Below, one piece after another: positions 1 to 10,932 of a stretch of DNA of 12,216 bases. This DNA is from Bacillota bacterium (GTDB taxonomy: Bacteria; Bacillota_E; Symbiobacteriia; Symbiobacteriales; Symbiobacteriaceae). Made by a program: the position numbers and the translations under genes. The DNA is taken from the NCBI GenBank assembly GCA_003242675.1, contig QGVE01000080.1:1-12216 (forward strand). The letters are read 5' to 3'. Numbering within the stretch: position 1 is the first letter of the stretch; each line of letters begins with the position of its first letter. The notes below the pieces were generated by a model. It was given only the letters and a program-made list of their open reading frames with translations. It was not told the origin of the DNA and did no database searches.

Positions 1-40
1 CGGAACATCATCTCACAGCGAAATGACCGACAGATCGGAT

Positions 41-46
41 GGGAGG
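41..46 (+). promoter_or_regulatory. Ribosome binding site deciding the helicase start
   Basis: GGGAGG ends 8 nt before ATG 55, which is good spacing. The alternative in-frame GTG at 46 begins inside this element, so it could not be served by it. This supports the shorter protein by three residues. Confidence 0.7.
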
Positions 47-54
47 TGCGCCGT

Positions 55-4416
<4,362 letters not shown>

Positions 4417-4474
4417 GCGCCGCCGCGACGGAGCCGGGGCGCTCGGATGGGGACGTTGCACATCGCACGACAAC

Positions 4475-4516
4475 AGGGGCTGTCTCGGGCAGGAGTATCT
4501 GCCCGAGACAGCCCCT
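4475..4516. terminator. Perfect 18-bp hairpin between convergent genes (probable bidirectional terminator)
   Basis: The arm AGGGGCTGTCTCGGGCAG (4475-4492) and its exact reverse complement (4499-4516) are separated by a 6-nt loop, GAGTAT. It lies between the 3' ends of the helicase (+) and the capA-like gene with its downstream remnant (-), where a shared terminator is expected. Neither side has a good T-run: CGCGTCGC follows on the plus strand and GTTGTCGTGC on the minus strand, so classical Rho-independent function is uncertain. The arm also resembles ends of some Firmicutes insertion sequences (GGGGCTGTCTC-type), so fused transposon ends are an alternative. Confidence 0.6.
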
Positions 4517-4546
4517 CGCGTCGCTAGGTAATCCCCAAGAGTGCGG

Positions 4547-4672
4547 TCAAGCCCGGTCCAGCGCCGCCCGGATCCGCGGCGCGGTGATGCCGTGGCGCGA
4601 CTCGTGCCACAGGATCTGCGGCGACTGGTGGGTGACGCCCAGCCGGCTGGCCGGGGCGAGGGACGCGGGCCG
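4547..4672 (-). pseudogene. C-terminal remnant resembling BrxC/YtxJ monothiol bacilliredoxin
   Basis: Directly after the stop codon of the capA-like gene, and in the same frame, the minus strand stays open for 41 codons to a TGA at 4547-4549. The peptide contains LGVTHQSPQ followed by LWHESRHGIT and APRIRAALDRA. From memory, BrxC/YtxJ-type proteins (DUF2847, bacillithiol-dependent thioredoxin-fold) end with a G-V-x-H-x-SPQ segment, then a short strand carrying K-D-G-K-V, then V-W-H-x-S-H-x-x-I-T and a final helix. Here the K-D-G-K-V strand of roughly eight residues is missing and the two flanks are joined. The N-terminal half with the active-site Cys is absent, and there is no start codon or ribosome binding site. 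I read it as a decayed gene fragment. It could also be chance similarity in an open GC-rich frame. Confidence 0.5.
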
Positions 4673-5995
4673 CTATGACGTGCCCGACGCCGCGGCCTCC
4701 GCGCCGGGGTGCTGCCGGGGCTGGTCCACGGACCAGACGGCCACCTCCGGGCTGCCCACCGCCTGGCGGGTCGTGTCGGCCCAGACTTCACGGAGCCGCC
4801 CGTAATCCGCCTCCGTGAGGAGCGGATCGACTCCCGCCTCGTAGTCCCGCAGCGCCTGCTCCACGGCGACCACCCGGTACCGCTGCCGCCCGTCCGCCCG
4901 GTAGCCGTGCACCCACGTGGGCACGAACGAGACGCGCTCGATGCGGGTGACGCCGTCCTCCTTCGCCACGTCCACCAGCAGCATCAGGCCCGCCTCCTGG
5001 TACAGCCCCACCTGGTTGGAGATGAAGTTGCCCAGGCTGTAGATCACGGCCCGCGGCAGGTCGCGGCCGAAGGCGTCCCGGACCTGGCGCACCTCGATGG
5101 GCTGGATGACGTGGGGGTGGCTGCCCAGCACGATATCCGCGCCCGCCTGCAGCGCCACGTCGACGTAGTGGCGCTGCTCGTCGTTGGGCTCGCGGGCGTA
5201 CTCCTCGCCGAAGTGCAGGGCCACGACCACCAGGTCGACGTCGTCCCGGGACCGCGCCCGCCCGATGTCGGCGGGCATCTGCTCGTCGTCCACCAGGTTG
5301 ACCGACCAGGGTTCGGGCAGCGGGATCCAGTTGGTCGTGGCCGTGTAGGCCAGCACCGCGACCCGGATGCCCGGCACCGGCTCCACGACCAGGATCTGCT
5401 CCCGCTCCTCCGGCGTGCGCGCCGTGCCCGTGTGCGGCATCCCATACCGCTCCAGGGCCTCGTGGGTCTTCTCGATCCCGAACTTGCTGTAGTCCAGCGA
5501 GTGGTTGTTGGCGTGGGTCAACACGTCGAACCCGACCGCCTTCAGGTCGCGGGCGAACTCCGGCGGCGTGTTGAAGCTGGGGTAGCCGGCCCAGGGGTAG
5601 TCCGGGCCGGTGAGGGTGGTCTCCAGGTTGGCGATGGCCAGGTCAGCCGCCTCGATCCAGGGGCGGACCGGCTCGAACAGGGGCGTGAAGTCCCAACCGC
5701 CGTCGGGCAGGGCCGAGGCGTGGACGAGGGGCAGGTGCATGAGCAGGTCGCCCACGGCCAGCAGCCGGGCCGTCCGCCTCTCCCCATGGCCCGGGCCCAG
5801 CGCAATCGCCTGCCCCGGCACCGGATCGGCCGGCGCCGCCGGCGCCGGCTCCTGCGTGGCCGCCCCGGTGCCGGGCACCTGCGGATCGGGGCCTCCCGCC
5901 CGGCCCCTGCCGGTGCACCCGGCGACGAGCAGGAGCCCGATCAGGAGCAGAAGGGGCAAAACCAACCGGGGAGCCCCCCGCCGTCTCAGGTTCAA
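4673..5995 (-). CDS. CapA/PgsA-family lipoprotein (PGA_cap metallophosphatase-like)
   Basis: This is a 440-residue lipoprotein. An Arg-rich N-terminus and a Leu-rich segment lead to the lipobox VAGC with Cys27. A low-complexity Ala/Pro/Gly linker (about 28-65) precedes the globular domain. Diagnostic CapA-fold motifs are LLAVGDLLMH (D83), IANLETTLTG (121-130), THANNHSLDY (160-169), VVALHFGEEY (257-266), GSHPHVIQ (291-298) and YSLGNFI (319-325). These form the two-metal calcineurin-like site of proteins known from poly-gamma-glutamate capsule export. Many homologues in capsule-free bacteria have no proven substrate. No capB, capC or pgsE homologue is nearby, so a capsule role is not supported. 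The start is TTG 5995, with GGGGGG 7 nt upstream and no better ATG. It is divergent from the LysM gene, and its stop abuts the bacilliredoxin-like remnant. Confidence 0.9.
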   Translation of the reverse strand: MNLRRRGAPRLVLPLLLLIGLLLVAGCTGRGRAGGPDPQVPGTGAATQEPAPAAPADPVPGQAIALGPGHGERRTARLLAVGDLLMHLPLVHASALPDGGWDFTPLFEPVRPWIEAADLAIANLETTLTGPDYPWAGYPSFNTPPEFARDLKAVGFDVLTHANNHSLDYSKFGIEKTHEALERYGMPHTGTARTPEEREQILVVEPVPGIRVAVLAYTATTNWIPLPEPWSVNLVDDEQMPADIGRARSRDDVDLVVVALHFGEEYAREPNDEQRHYVDVALQAGADIVLGSHPHVIQPIEVRQVRDAFGRDLPRAVIYSLGNFISNQVGLYQEAGLMLLVDVAKEDGVTRIERVSFVPTWVHGYRADGRQRYRVVAVEQALRDYEAGVDPLLTEADYGRLREVWADTTRQAVGSPEVAVWSVDQPRQHPGAEAAASGTS

Positions 5996-6151
5996 GCCCT
6001 ATCCCCCCAAGAGTGTCTTCCGGCTCCTTTGTAGGACGGTGGACGGCCCCCGCCCGCTCCACGGCTCGGGGCGCGGTTCCTGGGAGGCCGTCGGGTCCAC
6101 CTGCCCCCCTCCAGCGGCGAGCGGGCGGGGACCACGCCAGGAAACAGAACA

Positions 6152-6165
6152 TACCCTGGAGGGTA
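6152..6165. promoter_or_regulatory. Operator-like palindrome TACCCT-GG-AGGGTA
   Basis: The arms TACCCT (6152-6157) and AGGGTA (6160-6165) are exact reverse complements around a 2-nt centre. The element lies 23 nt before the GTG of the LysM gene, inside the 193-bp divergent gap with the capA-like gene. The T-A-C-C-C...G-G-G-T-A form recalls CsoR/RcnR-family operators, but no regulator or metal-handling gene is nearby. It could equally fold as a short hairpin in the 5' leader. No convincing -35/-10 pair was found around it. Confidence 0.3.
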
Positions 6166-6176
6166 AACCTTCCTGC

Positions 6177-6183
6177 GAGGTGA
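6177..6183 (+). promoter_or_regulatory. Ribosome binding site deciding the LysM protein start
   Basis: GAGGTGA lies 5 nt before GTG 6189. Another in-frame GTG at 6180 falls inside this element and has only a distant GGAGGG (6158-6163), so 6189 is the better start. Confidence 0.55.
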
Positions 6184-6188
6184 GCGCA

Positions 6189-6542
6189 GTGCCCCAGTGC
6201 CCACCCGGCACCTTCCCGCACAGGGTGCAGCCAGGCGACAACTTCTGGACCCTGGCCTGGCGGTTCGGCACGACGCCGCAGGCCATCGCCCTGGCGAACC
6301 CGGGTGTCAACTCCTGGTCCCTGCGCGTCGGCCAGCCGCTCTGCATCCCGGGCAGGTCCCCCTTGGTCCCGATGCCCCGGCGCTGCCCCCAGGGCTGGGA
6401 GCCCTACGTGATCCGGCCCGGCGACACGCTCAGCGACATCGCCTACGCGCGGCGGACCACCGTGGCCCAGTTGCGGCGGGTGAACCCGGTGGACCCGGCC
6501 CACCTGCGGATCGGCCAGGTCATCTGCGTGCCGGCGCGGTAA
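6189..6542 (+). CDS. Small protein with two LysM domains
   Basis: This 117-residue protein is almost entirely two LysM repeats, which bind N-acetylglucosamine-containing glycans such as peptidoglycan. Repeat 1 spans about 10-54, with VQPGDNFWTLAWRFGT and LRVGQPLCIP. Repeat 2 spans about 72-116, with IRPGDTLSDIAYARRT and LRIGQVICVP. Each unit opens with CP(P/Q)G and closes with a Cys two residues before a Pro (C4/C52 and C66/C113), which suggests one disulfide per repeat. There is no signal peptide, transmembrane segment or catalytic domain. Export by lysis, or a role in the spore coat or cortex, is possible but unproven. The start is GTG 6189 and the stop is TAA. It is divergent from the capA-like gene and convergent with acs. 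Confidence 0.85.
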   Translation: MPQCPPGTFPHRVQPGDNFWTLAWRFGTTPQAIALANPGVNSWSLRVGQPLCIPGRSPLVPMPRRCPQGWEPYVIRPGDTLSDIAYARRTTVAQLRRVNPVDPAHLRIGQVICVPAR

Positions 6543-6550
6543 GCCAGGAC

Positions 6551-6572
6551 GGGGAGGGGTCGACCCCTCCCC
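6551..6572. terminator. Perfect 22-nt palindrome between convergent lysM and acs genes
   Basis: Positions 6551-6561 (GGGGAGGGGTC) and 6562-6572 are exact reverse complements, giving a very stable G/C stem centred on TCGA. It begins 8 nt after the LysM gene stop and ends 6 nt before the acs stop codon, the usual place for a terminator acting in both directions. The T-tract is weak: only TTCC follows on the plus strand, and GTCCTGG on the minus strand. Confidence 0.65.
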
Positions 6573-6578
6573 TTCCGG

Positions 6579-8543
6579 TTATCCGGCTTCCTTGGACTCG
6601 TACTGCTGGCGCAGCTGCGCGACCACGTTCGGGTCCGCCAGCGTGGTCGTGTCGCCCAGGGCCCGGCCCTCGGCGATGTCCCGCAAGAGCCGGCGCATGA
6701 TCTTGCCCGAACGGGTCTTGGGCAGGTCCGCGGCGAAGTAGATCTCCTCCGGCCGCGCGAGGGCCCCGATCTTCTTGACCACGTGCTGCTTCAGCTCCTC
6801 GGCGAGGTCAGGCGTGCCGCGCCGCCCCTCCTTCAGCGTGACGAAGGCCGCGATGGCCTGACCCTTCACCGGGTGGGACCGGCCGATCACCGCGGCTTCG
6901 GCCACCAGCGGGTGATCGACCAGCGCGGACTCCACCTCCATGGTGCCGATGCGGTGGCCCGAGACGTTGATCACGTCGTCGACCCGGCCGATGACCCAGA
7001 AGTAGCCGTCCTCATCCCGCTTGGCCCCGTCGCCGGTGAAGTAGATCTCCTTGCCGAACCGGCTGAAGTACGTCGAGAGATACCGCTCGGGATCGCCCCA
7101 CACCGTGCGCAGCATGGAGGGCCACGGCGACTTGACCACCAGGTAGCCGCCGGCGCCCGGGGGCACCTCCTGCCCCTCCTCGTTCACCACGGCCAGCTCG
7201 ATGCCGGGGAACGGCCGGGTGATGGACCCGGGCTTCATCGCCACCACGCCGGGCAGGGGCGTCGCCATGATCGCGCCCGTCTCCGTCTGCCACCAGGTGT
7301 CCACGATGGGGCAGCGCTCGCCGCCGATGTGCTTGTAGTACCAGACCCACGCCTCCGGGTTGATCGGCTCGCCCACGGTCCCCAGGAGCCGCAGCGAGGA
7401 GAGGTCGTACTTGGCCGGCCAGCCCTCGCCCCAGCGCATGAAGGACCGGATGGCGGTGGGCGCCGTGTAGAAGATGTTGACCCGGTACTTCTGGATGATC
7501 TCCCAGAAGCGGCCCCGGTCCGGGTAGTCCGGCGCGCCTTCGTACATCACGGTCGTGGCGCCGTTGGCCAGCGGGCCGTAGATCACGTAGGAATGGCCGG
7601 TGATCCAGCCGATGTCGGCGGTGCACCAGTACACGTCCTCGTCCTTCAGGTCGAACACGTACTTCGTCGTCGCCGCCACCTGCGTGAGGTAGCCGCCGGT
7701 CGTGTGCAGCACGCCCTTCGGCTTCCCGGTGGACCCGGAGGTGTAGAGGATGAAGAGGGGATCCTCCGCGTCCATCTCCTCCGCCGGGCAGGTGACCGGG
7801 GCGTTGCGAATCAGCGTGTGGTACCAGTGATCCCGCCCGGGATGCCAGCCGTGCTCCACCAGCGACTCGTGGCCGATCCGCTTGACCACGATCACCTTCT
7901 CCACGGTGGGGCAGTCGACCACGGCCTCGTTGACGATCTGCTTCATGCGGATGATGTTGCCGCGGCGCCAGCCGCCGTCCGCGGTCACGACGACCTTGGA
8001 CCGGCTGTCGTTGATGCGGTCCCGCAGGGCCTCCGCGGAGAAGCCGCCGAAGACGACCGAGTGGATGGCCCCGATCCGGGTGCAGGCGAGCATCGCGATC
8101 GCGGCTTCGGGGATCATGGGCAGGTAGATGGTGACCCGGTCGCCACGCCCGACGCCCATCTGCCGGAGCACGTTCGCGAACCGGCAGACCTCCCGGTGCA
8201 GGTCGAGGTAGGTGAGCACCCGCTCGTCGCCGGGCTCGCCCTCCCAGATGATGGCCGCCTTCGTCCGCGTGGGCGTGCTGAGGTGCCGGTCGAGGCAGTT
8301 GTAGGCGACGTTCAACTTGCCCCCCACGAACCACTGTGCGAACGGCGGGTTCCACTCCAGCACCTTGTCCCACCGCCGGAACCAGTGCAGCCGCTCGGCC
8401 TGGGCCGCCCAGAAACCAAGGCGGTCCCGGGCGGCCTGCTCGTACAGGCTCTCGTCCGCCACATTCGCCCTGGCGGCGAACTCGGACGGCGGCGGAAAGC
8501 GCCGGTCCTCGGTGAGAAGCGCGGCAAACTGCTTGTTCTCCAT
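6579..8543 (-). CDS. acsA: Acetyl-CoA synthetase, AMP-forming
   Basis: This 654-residue enzyme activates acetate with ATP to acetyl-AMP, then forms acetyl-CoA, AMP and pyrophosphate in the cytoplasm. The length matches the family (about 650). Motifs include the P-loop-like [11 protein letters not shown] from residue 267, [23 protein letters not shown], the TGDGA and [13 protein letters not shown] hinge region, and the C-terminal PKTRSGK with Lys614, the residue regulated by reversible acetylation in known Acs proteins. The acetate-pocket Trp is present in DTWWQTETG, which argues for acetate over longer acids. ATG 8543 follows AGGGGGGGTT at 8551-8560, spaced about 9 nt. No acuABC acetyltransferase or deacetylase genes are in the window. 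It appears to be a single-gene unit ending at the 6551-6572 palindrome. Confidence 0.96.
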   Translation of the reverse strand: MENKQFAALLTEDRRFPPPSEFAARANVADESLYEQAARDRLGFWAAQAERLHWFRRWDKVLEWNPPFAQWFVGGKLNVAYNCLDRHLSTPTRTKAAIIWEGEPGDERVLTYLDLHREVCRFANVLRQMGVGRGDRVTIYLPMIPEAAIAMLACTRIGAIHSVVFGGFSAEALRDRINDSRSKVVVTADGGWRRGNIIRMKQIVNEAVVDCPTVEKVIVVKRIGHESLVEHGWHPGRDHWYHTLIRNAPVTCPAEEMDAEDPLFILYTSGSTGKPKGVLHTTGGYLTQVAATTKYVFDLKDEDVYWCTADIGWITGHSYVIYGPLANGATTVMYEGAPDYPDRGRFWEIIQKYRVNIFYTAPTAIRSFMRWGEGWPAKYDLSSLRLLGTVGEPINPEAWVWYYKHIGGERCPIVDTWWQTETGAIMATPLPGVVAMKPGSITRPFPGIELAVVNEEGQEVPPGAGGYLVVKSPWPSMLRTVWGDPERYLSTYFSRFGKEIYFTGDGAKRDEDGYFWVIGRVDDVINVSGHRIGTMEVESALVDHPLVAEAAVIGRSHPVKGQAIAAFVTLKEGRRGTPDLAEELKQHVVKKIGALARPEEIYFAADLPKTRSGKIMRRLLRDIAEGRALGDTTTLADPNVVAQLRQQYESKEAG

Positions 8544-8590
8544 TCCGCCGAACCCCCCCTAAGCGCTCGGTCATGCTGCCCATTATTCGT

Positions 8591-8619
8591 CGAACTTTCC
8601 CCACTTTCCTCTAAGTTCG
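8591..8619. promoter_or_regulatory. Inverted repeat upstream of acs (candidate operator)
   Basis: CGAACTT (8591-8597) and AAGTTCG (8613-8619) form a perfect 7-bp inverted repeat with a 15-nt spacer, 48-76 nt upstream of the acs start. On the acs strand the interval also holds a direct repeat, GGAAAGT twice at 9-nt spacing. Just downstream, AATAAT (8582-8587, read on the minus strand) is a 5/6 match to a -10 box, but no good -35 precedes it. Binding protein unknown. Confidence 0.3.
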
Positions 8620-8642
8620 TGCAATCACATGCACTCCCGGTC

Positions 8643-8691
8643 CCCGAAAAACGAAGAAGCCTGCATCCCGCTCTGCGCGGGAATGCAGGCT
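8643..8691 (-). terminator. Intrinsic terminator of the MltG-N-like gene
   Basis: On the minus strand, AGCCTGCAT, a bulged A, then CCCGC form a stem of 14 pairs (arms 8658-8671 and 8677-8691) around a 5-nt loop. A T-rich tail, TTCTTCGTTTTTCGG, follows at 8657-8643. It lies 21 nt past the stop codon of the 8712-9389 gene. This is the most canonical Rho-independent terminator in the window. Confidence 0.85.
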
Positions 8692-8711
8692 ACTGTCGAA
8701 GACGCACACCT

Positions 8712-9389
8712 TTACTGGATCAGCAGGTTGACGATCTCGATGAGCGAGGCGTCGGACGGGATGGTGAAGGTGCCGGCCTGCAGCCGGGTCTCCACCCCCA
8801 GCTCGGCGACGACGGAGAGGAACTCCTCCTCCGACTCGATCAGCCCGGATTCCTTCAGCAGGGCGGCGATGTCCTGCGAGGTGGAGCCCACCTCCACCGT
8901 GACCGTCACGGTAGCCGGCCGCTCCGGCTCCTCCCCGGACCCGGCCGGCTCTTCCCCGGCGTCCCCGGGTTCGGGCTCATCGCCAGACGGCAAGGCCGGC
9001 GGGGGCGACAGGTCGGCGGTCGACCCGCCGGAATCCTGCTGGCCGGGGCCCTGTGCCACCCCGGGATTCGCGCCGGGCTCCTCGGGAGGCGCTGGACGGA
9101 CGATGAGGGGCACGAGCAGCGCGCAGAGCACCAGGCCGGCGCCGAAGCCCACCAGCAGGCCCCGCTGGAAGCGGCGGTCGCCGCCGGGCAGGAACCACGG
9201 CTGGTGATCCGGAATCTTGATTAACTCTTCCTCGTACTCCACCGGGCTGGTGAGGATCTCCCAGGCCTCCTGCACGGTGGCCTCCCGGGGGATGCGCTCC
9301 GCCTTGTCCGGACGCCGGCGCGTCGCCGGTCCGCCCCAGGCGCCGAGGATCACGGACAGCAAGCCTACAGCCAACAGGAACCAGGTCAC
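8712..9389 (-). CDS. Two-pass membrane protein with MltG/YceG N-terminal-like domain, no catalytic domain
   Basis: This is a 225-residue membrane protein. A hydrophobic segment lies at about 2-18, followed by a basic cytoplasmic-looking stretch (PATRRRPDK) and a charged region. A second membrane segment spans about 77-98. A 60-residue acidic Pro/Gly/Glu linker (99-159) then leads to a C-terminal domain at 160-225. That domain reads like the LysM-like subdomain at the start of MltG/YceG endolytic transglycosylases: VTVEVGSTSQDIAALLKESG, then LQAGTFTIPSDASLIEIV. The MltG lytic domain and its catalytic Glu are absent; the protein ends two residues after the sequence EIVNLL. GTG 9389 has GGGGGG 7 nt upstream. 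Function is unknown; a peptidoglycan-binding or regulatory role is inference. It is followed by a good terminator and divergent from the thioesterase gene. Confidence 0.75.
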   Translation of the reverse strand: MTWFLLAVGLLSVILGAWGGPATRRRPDKAERIPREATVQEAWEILTSPVEYEEELIKIPDHQPWFLPGGDRRFQRGLLVGFGAGLVLCALLVPLIVRPAPPEEPGANPGVAQGPGQQDSGGSTADLSPPPALPSGDEPEPGDAGEEPAGSGEEPERPATVTVTVEVGSTSQDIAALLKESGLIESEEEFLSVVAELGVETRLQAGTFTIPSDASLIEIVNLLIQ

Positions 9390-9427
9390 TGCAACGCCCC
9401 CCTGTCGCGTCAGTCCTTGACCTTTTC

Positions 9428-9457
9428 GTTGTACTGGTTCTCGGCAGGAGCTGTCAA
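9428..9457 (-). promoter_or_regulatory. Sigma-A-type promoter for the MltG-N-like gene
   Basis: Read on the minus strand, a perfect -35 box TTGACA (9457-9452) is followed after 18 nt by TACAAC (9433-9428), a 4/6 match to TATAAT. Transcription would begin near 9420, about 30 nt before the GTG start at 9389. No equally good plus-strand promoter for the thioesterase gene is visible in the same gap. Confidence 0.55.
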
Positions 9458-9505
9458 CAGGCGGATGGAACCTGAGAGAAGAGATCCAAGAGGGAGGGTG
9501 AGCCG

Positions 9506-9919
9506 TTGGAGGGTTTCCCTTTTGTCTGGGAACAGCAGGTCGTGTTCCGCGACATCGACATGCTGGGCCACGTCAACAACGCGGTCTACGCGACCTACTT
9601 CGAGACGGCGCGGGTGGAGTATCTCCACCAGCTCCTCGGCGAGAGGGCCGGCCAGTACGGCTTCATCCTGGCCGAGATCACGATCACGTACCGGTCGCCG
9701 GCCTACCTGCGGGAGCGGCTGCTCATCGGCCTCAGGGTCGCCGAGATCCGCAACTCCAGCATGATCTTCGACGGCCAGATCACGGAGAAGACCACCGGGC
9801 GCCTGGTCGCCACCAGCCGGGCGGTGCTGGTGCACTACGATTTCCAGGCGCAGCGCCCCGTCCCCATTCCACAGGAACTGCGGGCCGCGATCGCCCGCTT
9901 CGAAGGGAGAGCGCTGTGA
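9506..9919 (+). CDS. Hotdog-fold acyl-CoA thioesterase (4HBT/YbgC-like)
   Basis: This 137-residue hotdog-fold protein resembles the 4-hydroxybenzoyl-CoA thioesterase family, which hydrolyses acyl-CoA thioesters in the cytoplasm. The diagnostic N-terminal motif is FRDIDMLGHVNNAVYATYFE (14-33), with the likely catalytic Asp18. The helix after it (ARVEYLHQLL) and the central strand ITITYRSPAYLRERLLIGL also fit the family. The substrate cannot be told from sequence. The start is TTG 9506, behind GGAGGGTGA (9493-9501) with the core GGAGG 8 nt away. Its stop overlaps the next gene's GTG by 4 nt, so the two are probably translationally coupled, although a thioesterase and a peptidoglycan peptidase have no obvious shared pathway. 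Confidence 0.88.
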   Translation: MEGFPFVWEQQVVFRDIDMLGHVNNAVYATYFETARVEYLHQLLGERAGQYGFILAEITITYRSPAYLRERLLIGLRVAEIRNSSMIFDGQITEKTTGRLVATSRAVLVHYDFQAQRPVPIPQELRAAIARFEGRAL

Positions 9920-10857
9920 ATTCCGGACGGTGCGCCGCTCTGCTGGTCCTGGCCGCGCTGGTACTGGCCGGCTGCGCCGTGCGGGACACCGGGGAGATTT
10001 CGACGGAGCCCCGCCCCGTCCCTGTTGAGGCCGTGCAGCTCCCAGCTTCTCCCCCGGTCATCACGCTGGAGCCCGCACAGGTGCTGCAGGGGGACTTCGC
10101 GGTCCTCCGGGTCGACCAGCCGCTGCCCGGCGAGCCGGTGGTCCAGGTCGGGGGGCTCGCCGAGCAGCCGAAGCTGTTCCTGCTCGACCGGCACCCCACG
10201 GCGTTCATCGGCATCCCGGCCGCGGCCCCGGTGGGCACCTACCCGGTCCGCCTCACCTGGGAGGGCGGAGCGTGGGAAGGCACGCTGGAGGTCGTGCGGA
10301 AGGAGTTCACGGTCGACCGGCTGGAGGTGACCGAGGAGCAGGAGGAGATCTACTACGACCCCCGCCAGGCTGAACAGTGGGCGAAGCTGTACCGGCTGCG
10401 CTCCACCAGCGAGCCCGAGCCGCTCTGGCGCGGGGCCTTCCGCCCCCCGCTGGAGGGCGAACTGCAGGTGACCACGTACTTCGGGGAGATCCGCATCGTC
10501 AACGGCGTCGAGACCGGCCGGCACAGCGGCATGGACTTCGGCGCGCCGCAGGGCACGCCCATCTACGCGCCGGCCCGGGGCAAGGTGATCCTCGCGGAGG
10601 AGTTCATCGTCTCCGGCCGGACGATCGTCATCGACCACGGCCTCAACCTGTTCACCGCGTACTACCACTGCGAGGAGCTGCTCGTCCAGCCCGGCGACTG
10701 GGTCGAGGCCGGGCAGCCGATCGGGACGGTGGGCTCCACCGGATTCTCCACCGGCCCGCACCTGCACTGGACGGCGACCATCGGCAACACGCCGGTGGAC
10801 CCGTGGCTGCTCACCCAGGGCAGCGTCGTCGATCTGTTCAACGCGGGCAGGGACTGA
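9916..10857 (+). CDS. M23-family metallopeptidase lipoprotein
   Basis: This 313-residue lipoprotein has a short signal ending in the lipobox LAGC (Cys20), so it should be anchored on the outer face of the membrane. Residues about 45-135 look like an Ig-like N-terminal domain as in Peptidase_M23_N proteins, with GTYPVRL and the strand ending EVVRKEFTV. The C-terminal LytM/M23 domain carries HSGMDFGAP (zinc ligands His203 and Asp207), AYYH (His251) and GPHLHW (His282 and His284). All expected LytM active-site residues are present, so it is probably an active peptidoglycan endopeptidase, cutting peptide cross-links or stems. GTG 9916 overlaps the thioesterase stop as GTGA. No clear terminator follows before the toxin-antitoxin genes 75 nt downstream. 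Confidence 0.92.
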   Translation: MNSGRCAALLVLAALVLAGCAVRDTGEISTEPRPVPVEAVQLPASPPVITLEPAQVLQGDFAVLRVDQPLPGEPVVQVGGLAEQPKLFLLDRHPTAFIGIPAAAPVGTYPVRLTWEGGAWEGTLEVVRKEFTVDRLEVTEEQEEIYYDPRQAEQWAKLYRLRSTSEPEPLWRGAFRPPLEGELQVTTYFGEIRIVNGVETGRHSGMDFGAPQGTPIYAPARGKVILAEEFIVSGRTIVIDHGLNLFTAYYHCEELLVQPGDWVEAGQPIGTVGSTGFSTGPHLHWTATIGNTPVDPWLLTQGSVVDLFNAGRD

Positions 10858-10867
10858 TCAGGCCGGC

Positions 10868-10897
10868 TTGTGGGGGCAGGTGCGCGGGTGGTAGCAT
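10868..10897 (+). promoter_or_regulatory. Possible extended -10 promoter for the toxin-antitoxin pair
   Basis: TGGTAGCAT contains an extended -10 pattern (TG one base before TAGCAT, 10892-10897, 4/6). TTGTGG (10868-10873) is a poor -35 with an 18-nt spacer. It is placed 36 nt before the antitoxin start. Weak by sequence alone. Confidence 0.3.
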
Positions 10898-10920
10898 TGA
10901 AGCAGGTCTGCAAAGGCGAA

Positions 10921-10926
10921 GGGGGG
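10921..10926 (+). promoter_or_regulatory. Ribosome binding site deciding the antitoxin start
   Basis: A run of six G (following GCGAA) lies 6 nt before GTG 10933. The upstream in-frame GTG at 10870 has no comparable site, so the shorter 51-residue protein is preferred. Confidence 0.55.
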
Positions 10927-10932
10927 ATCGCC

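Noticed and set aside
4531..6010. The 11-mer CACTCTTGGGG (minus strand) appears both downstream of the bacilliredoxin remnant and just before the capA-like start.
   Set aside because: A repeated 11-mer is expected by chance in 12 kb of this composition, and the flanks do not extend the match.
4709..6034. A 441-codon plus-strand open frame opposite the capA-like gene.
   Set aside because: Antisense shadow; the minus-strand frame has a lipobox and the full CapA motif set.
8617..8640. TGTGATTGCA on the minus strand upstream of acs, resembling a CRP half-site.
   Set aside because: Only one half-site, with no matching TCACA at the proper distance.
6783..9224. An 813-codon plus-strand open frame opposite acs.
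   Set aside because: It is antisense to acetyl-CoA synthetase and runs through the terminator and the MltG-N-like gene. Its composition is typical of a shadow frame (His/Arg/Val/Gly-rich) and it has no recognisable domain.
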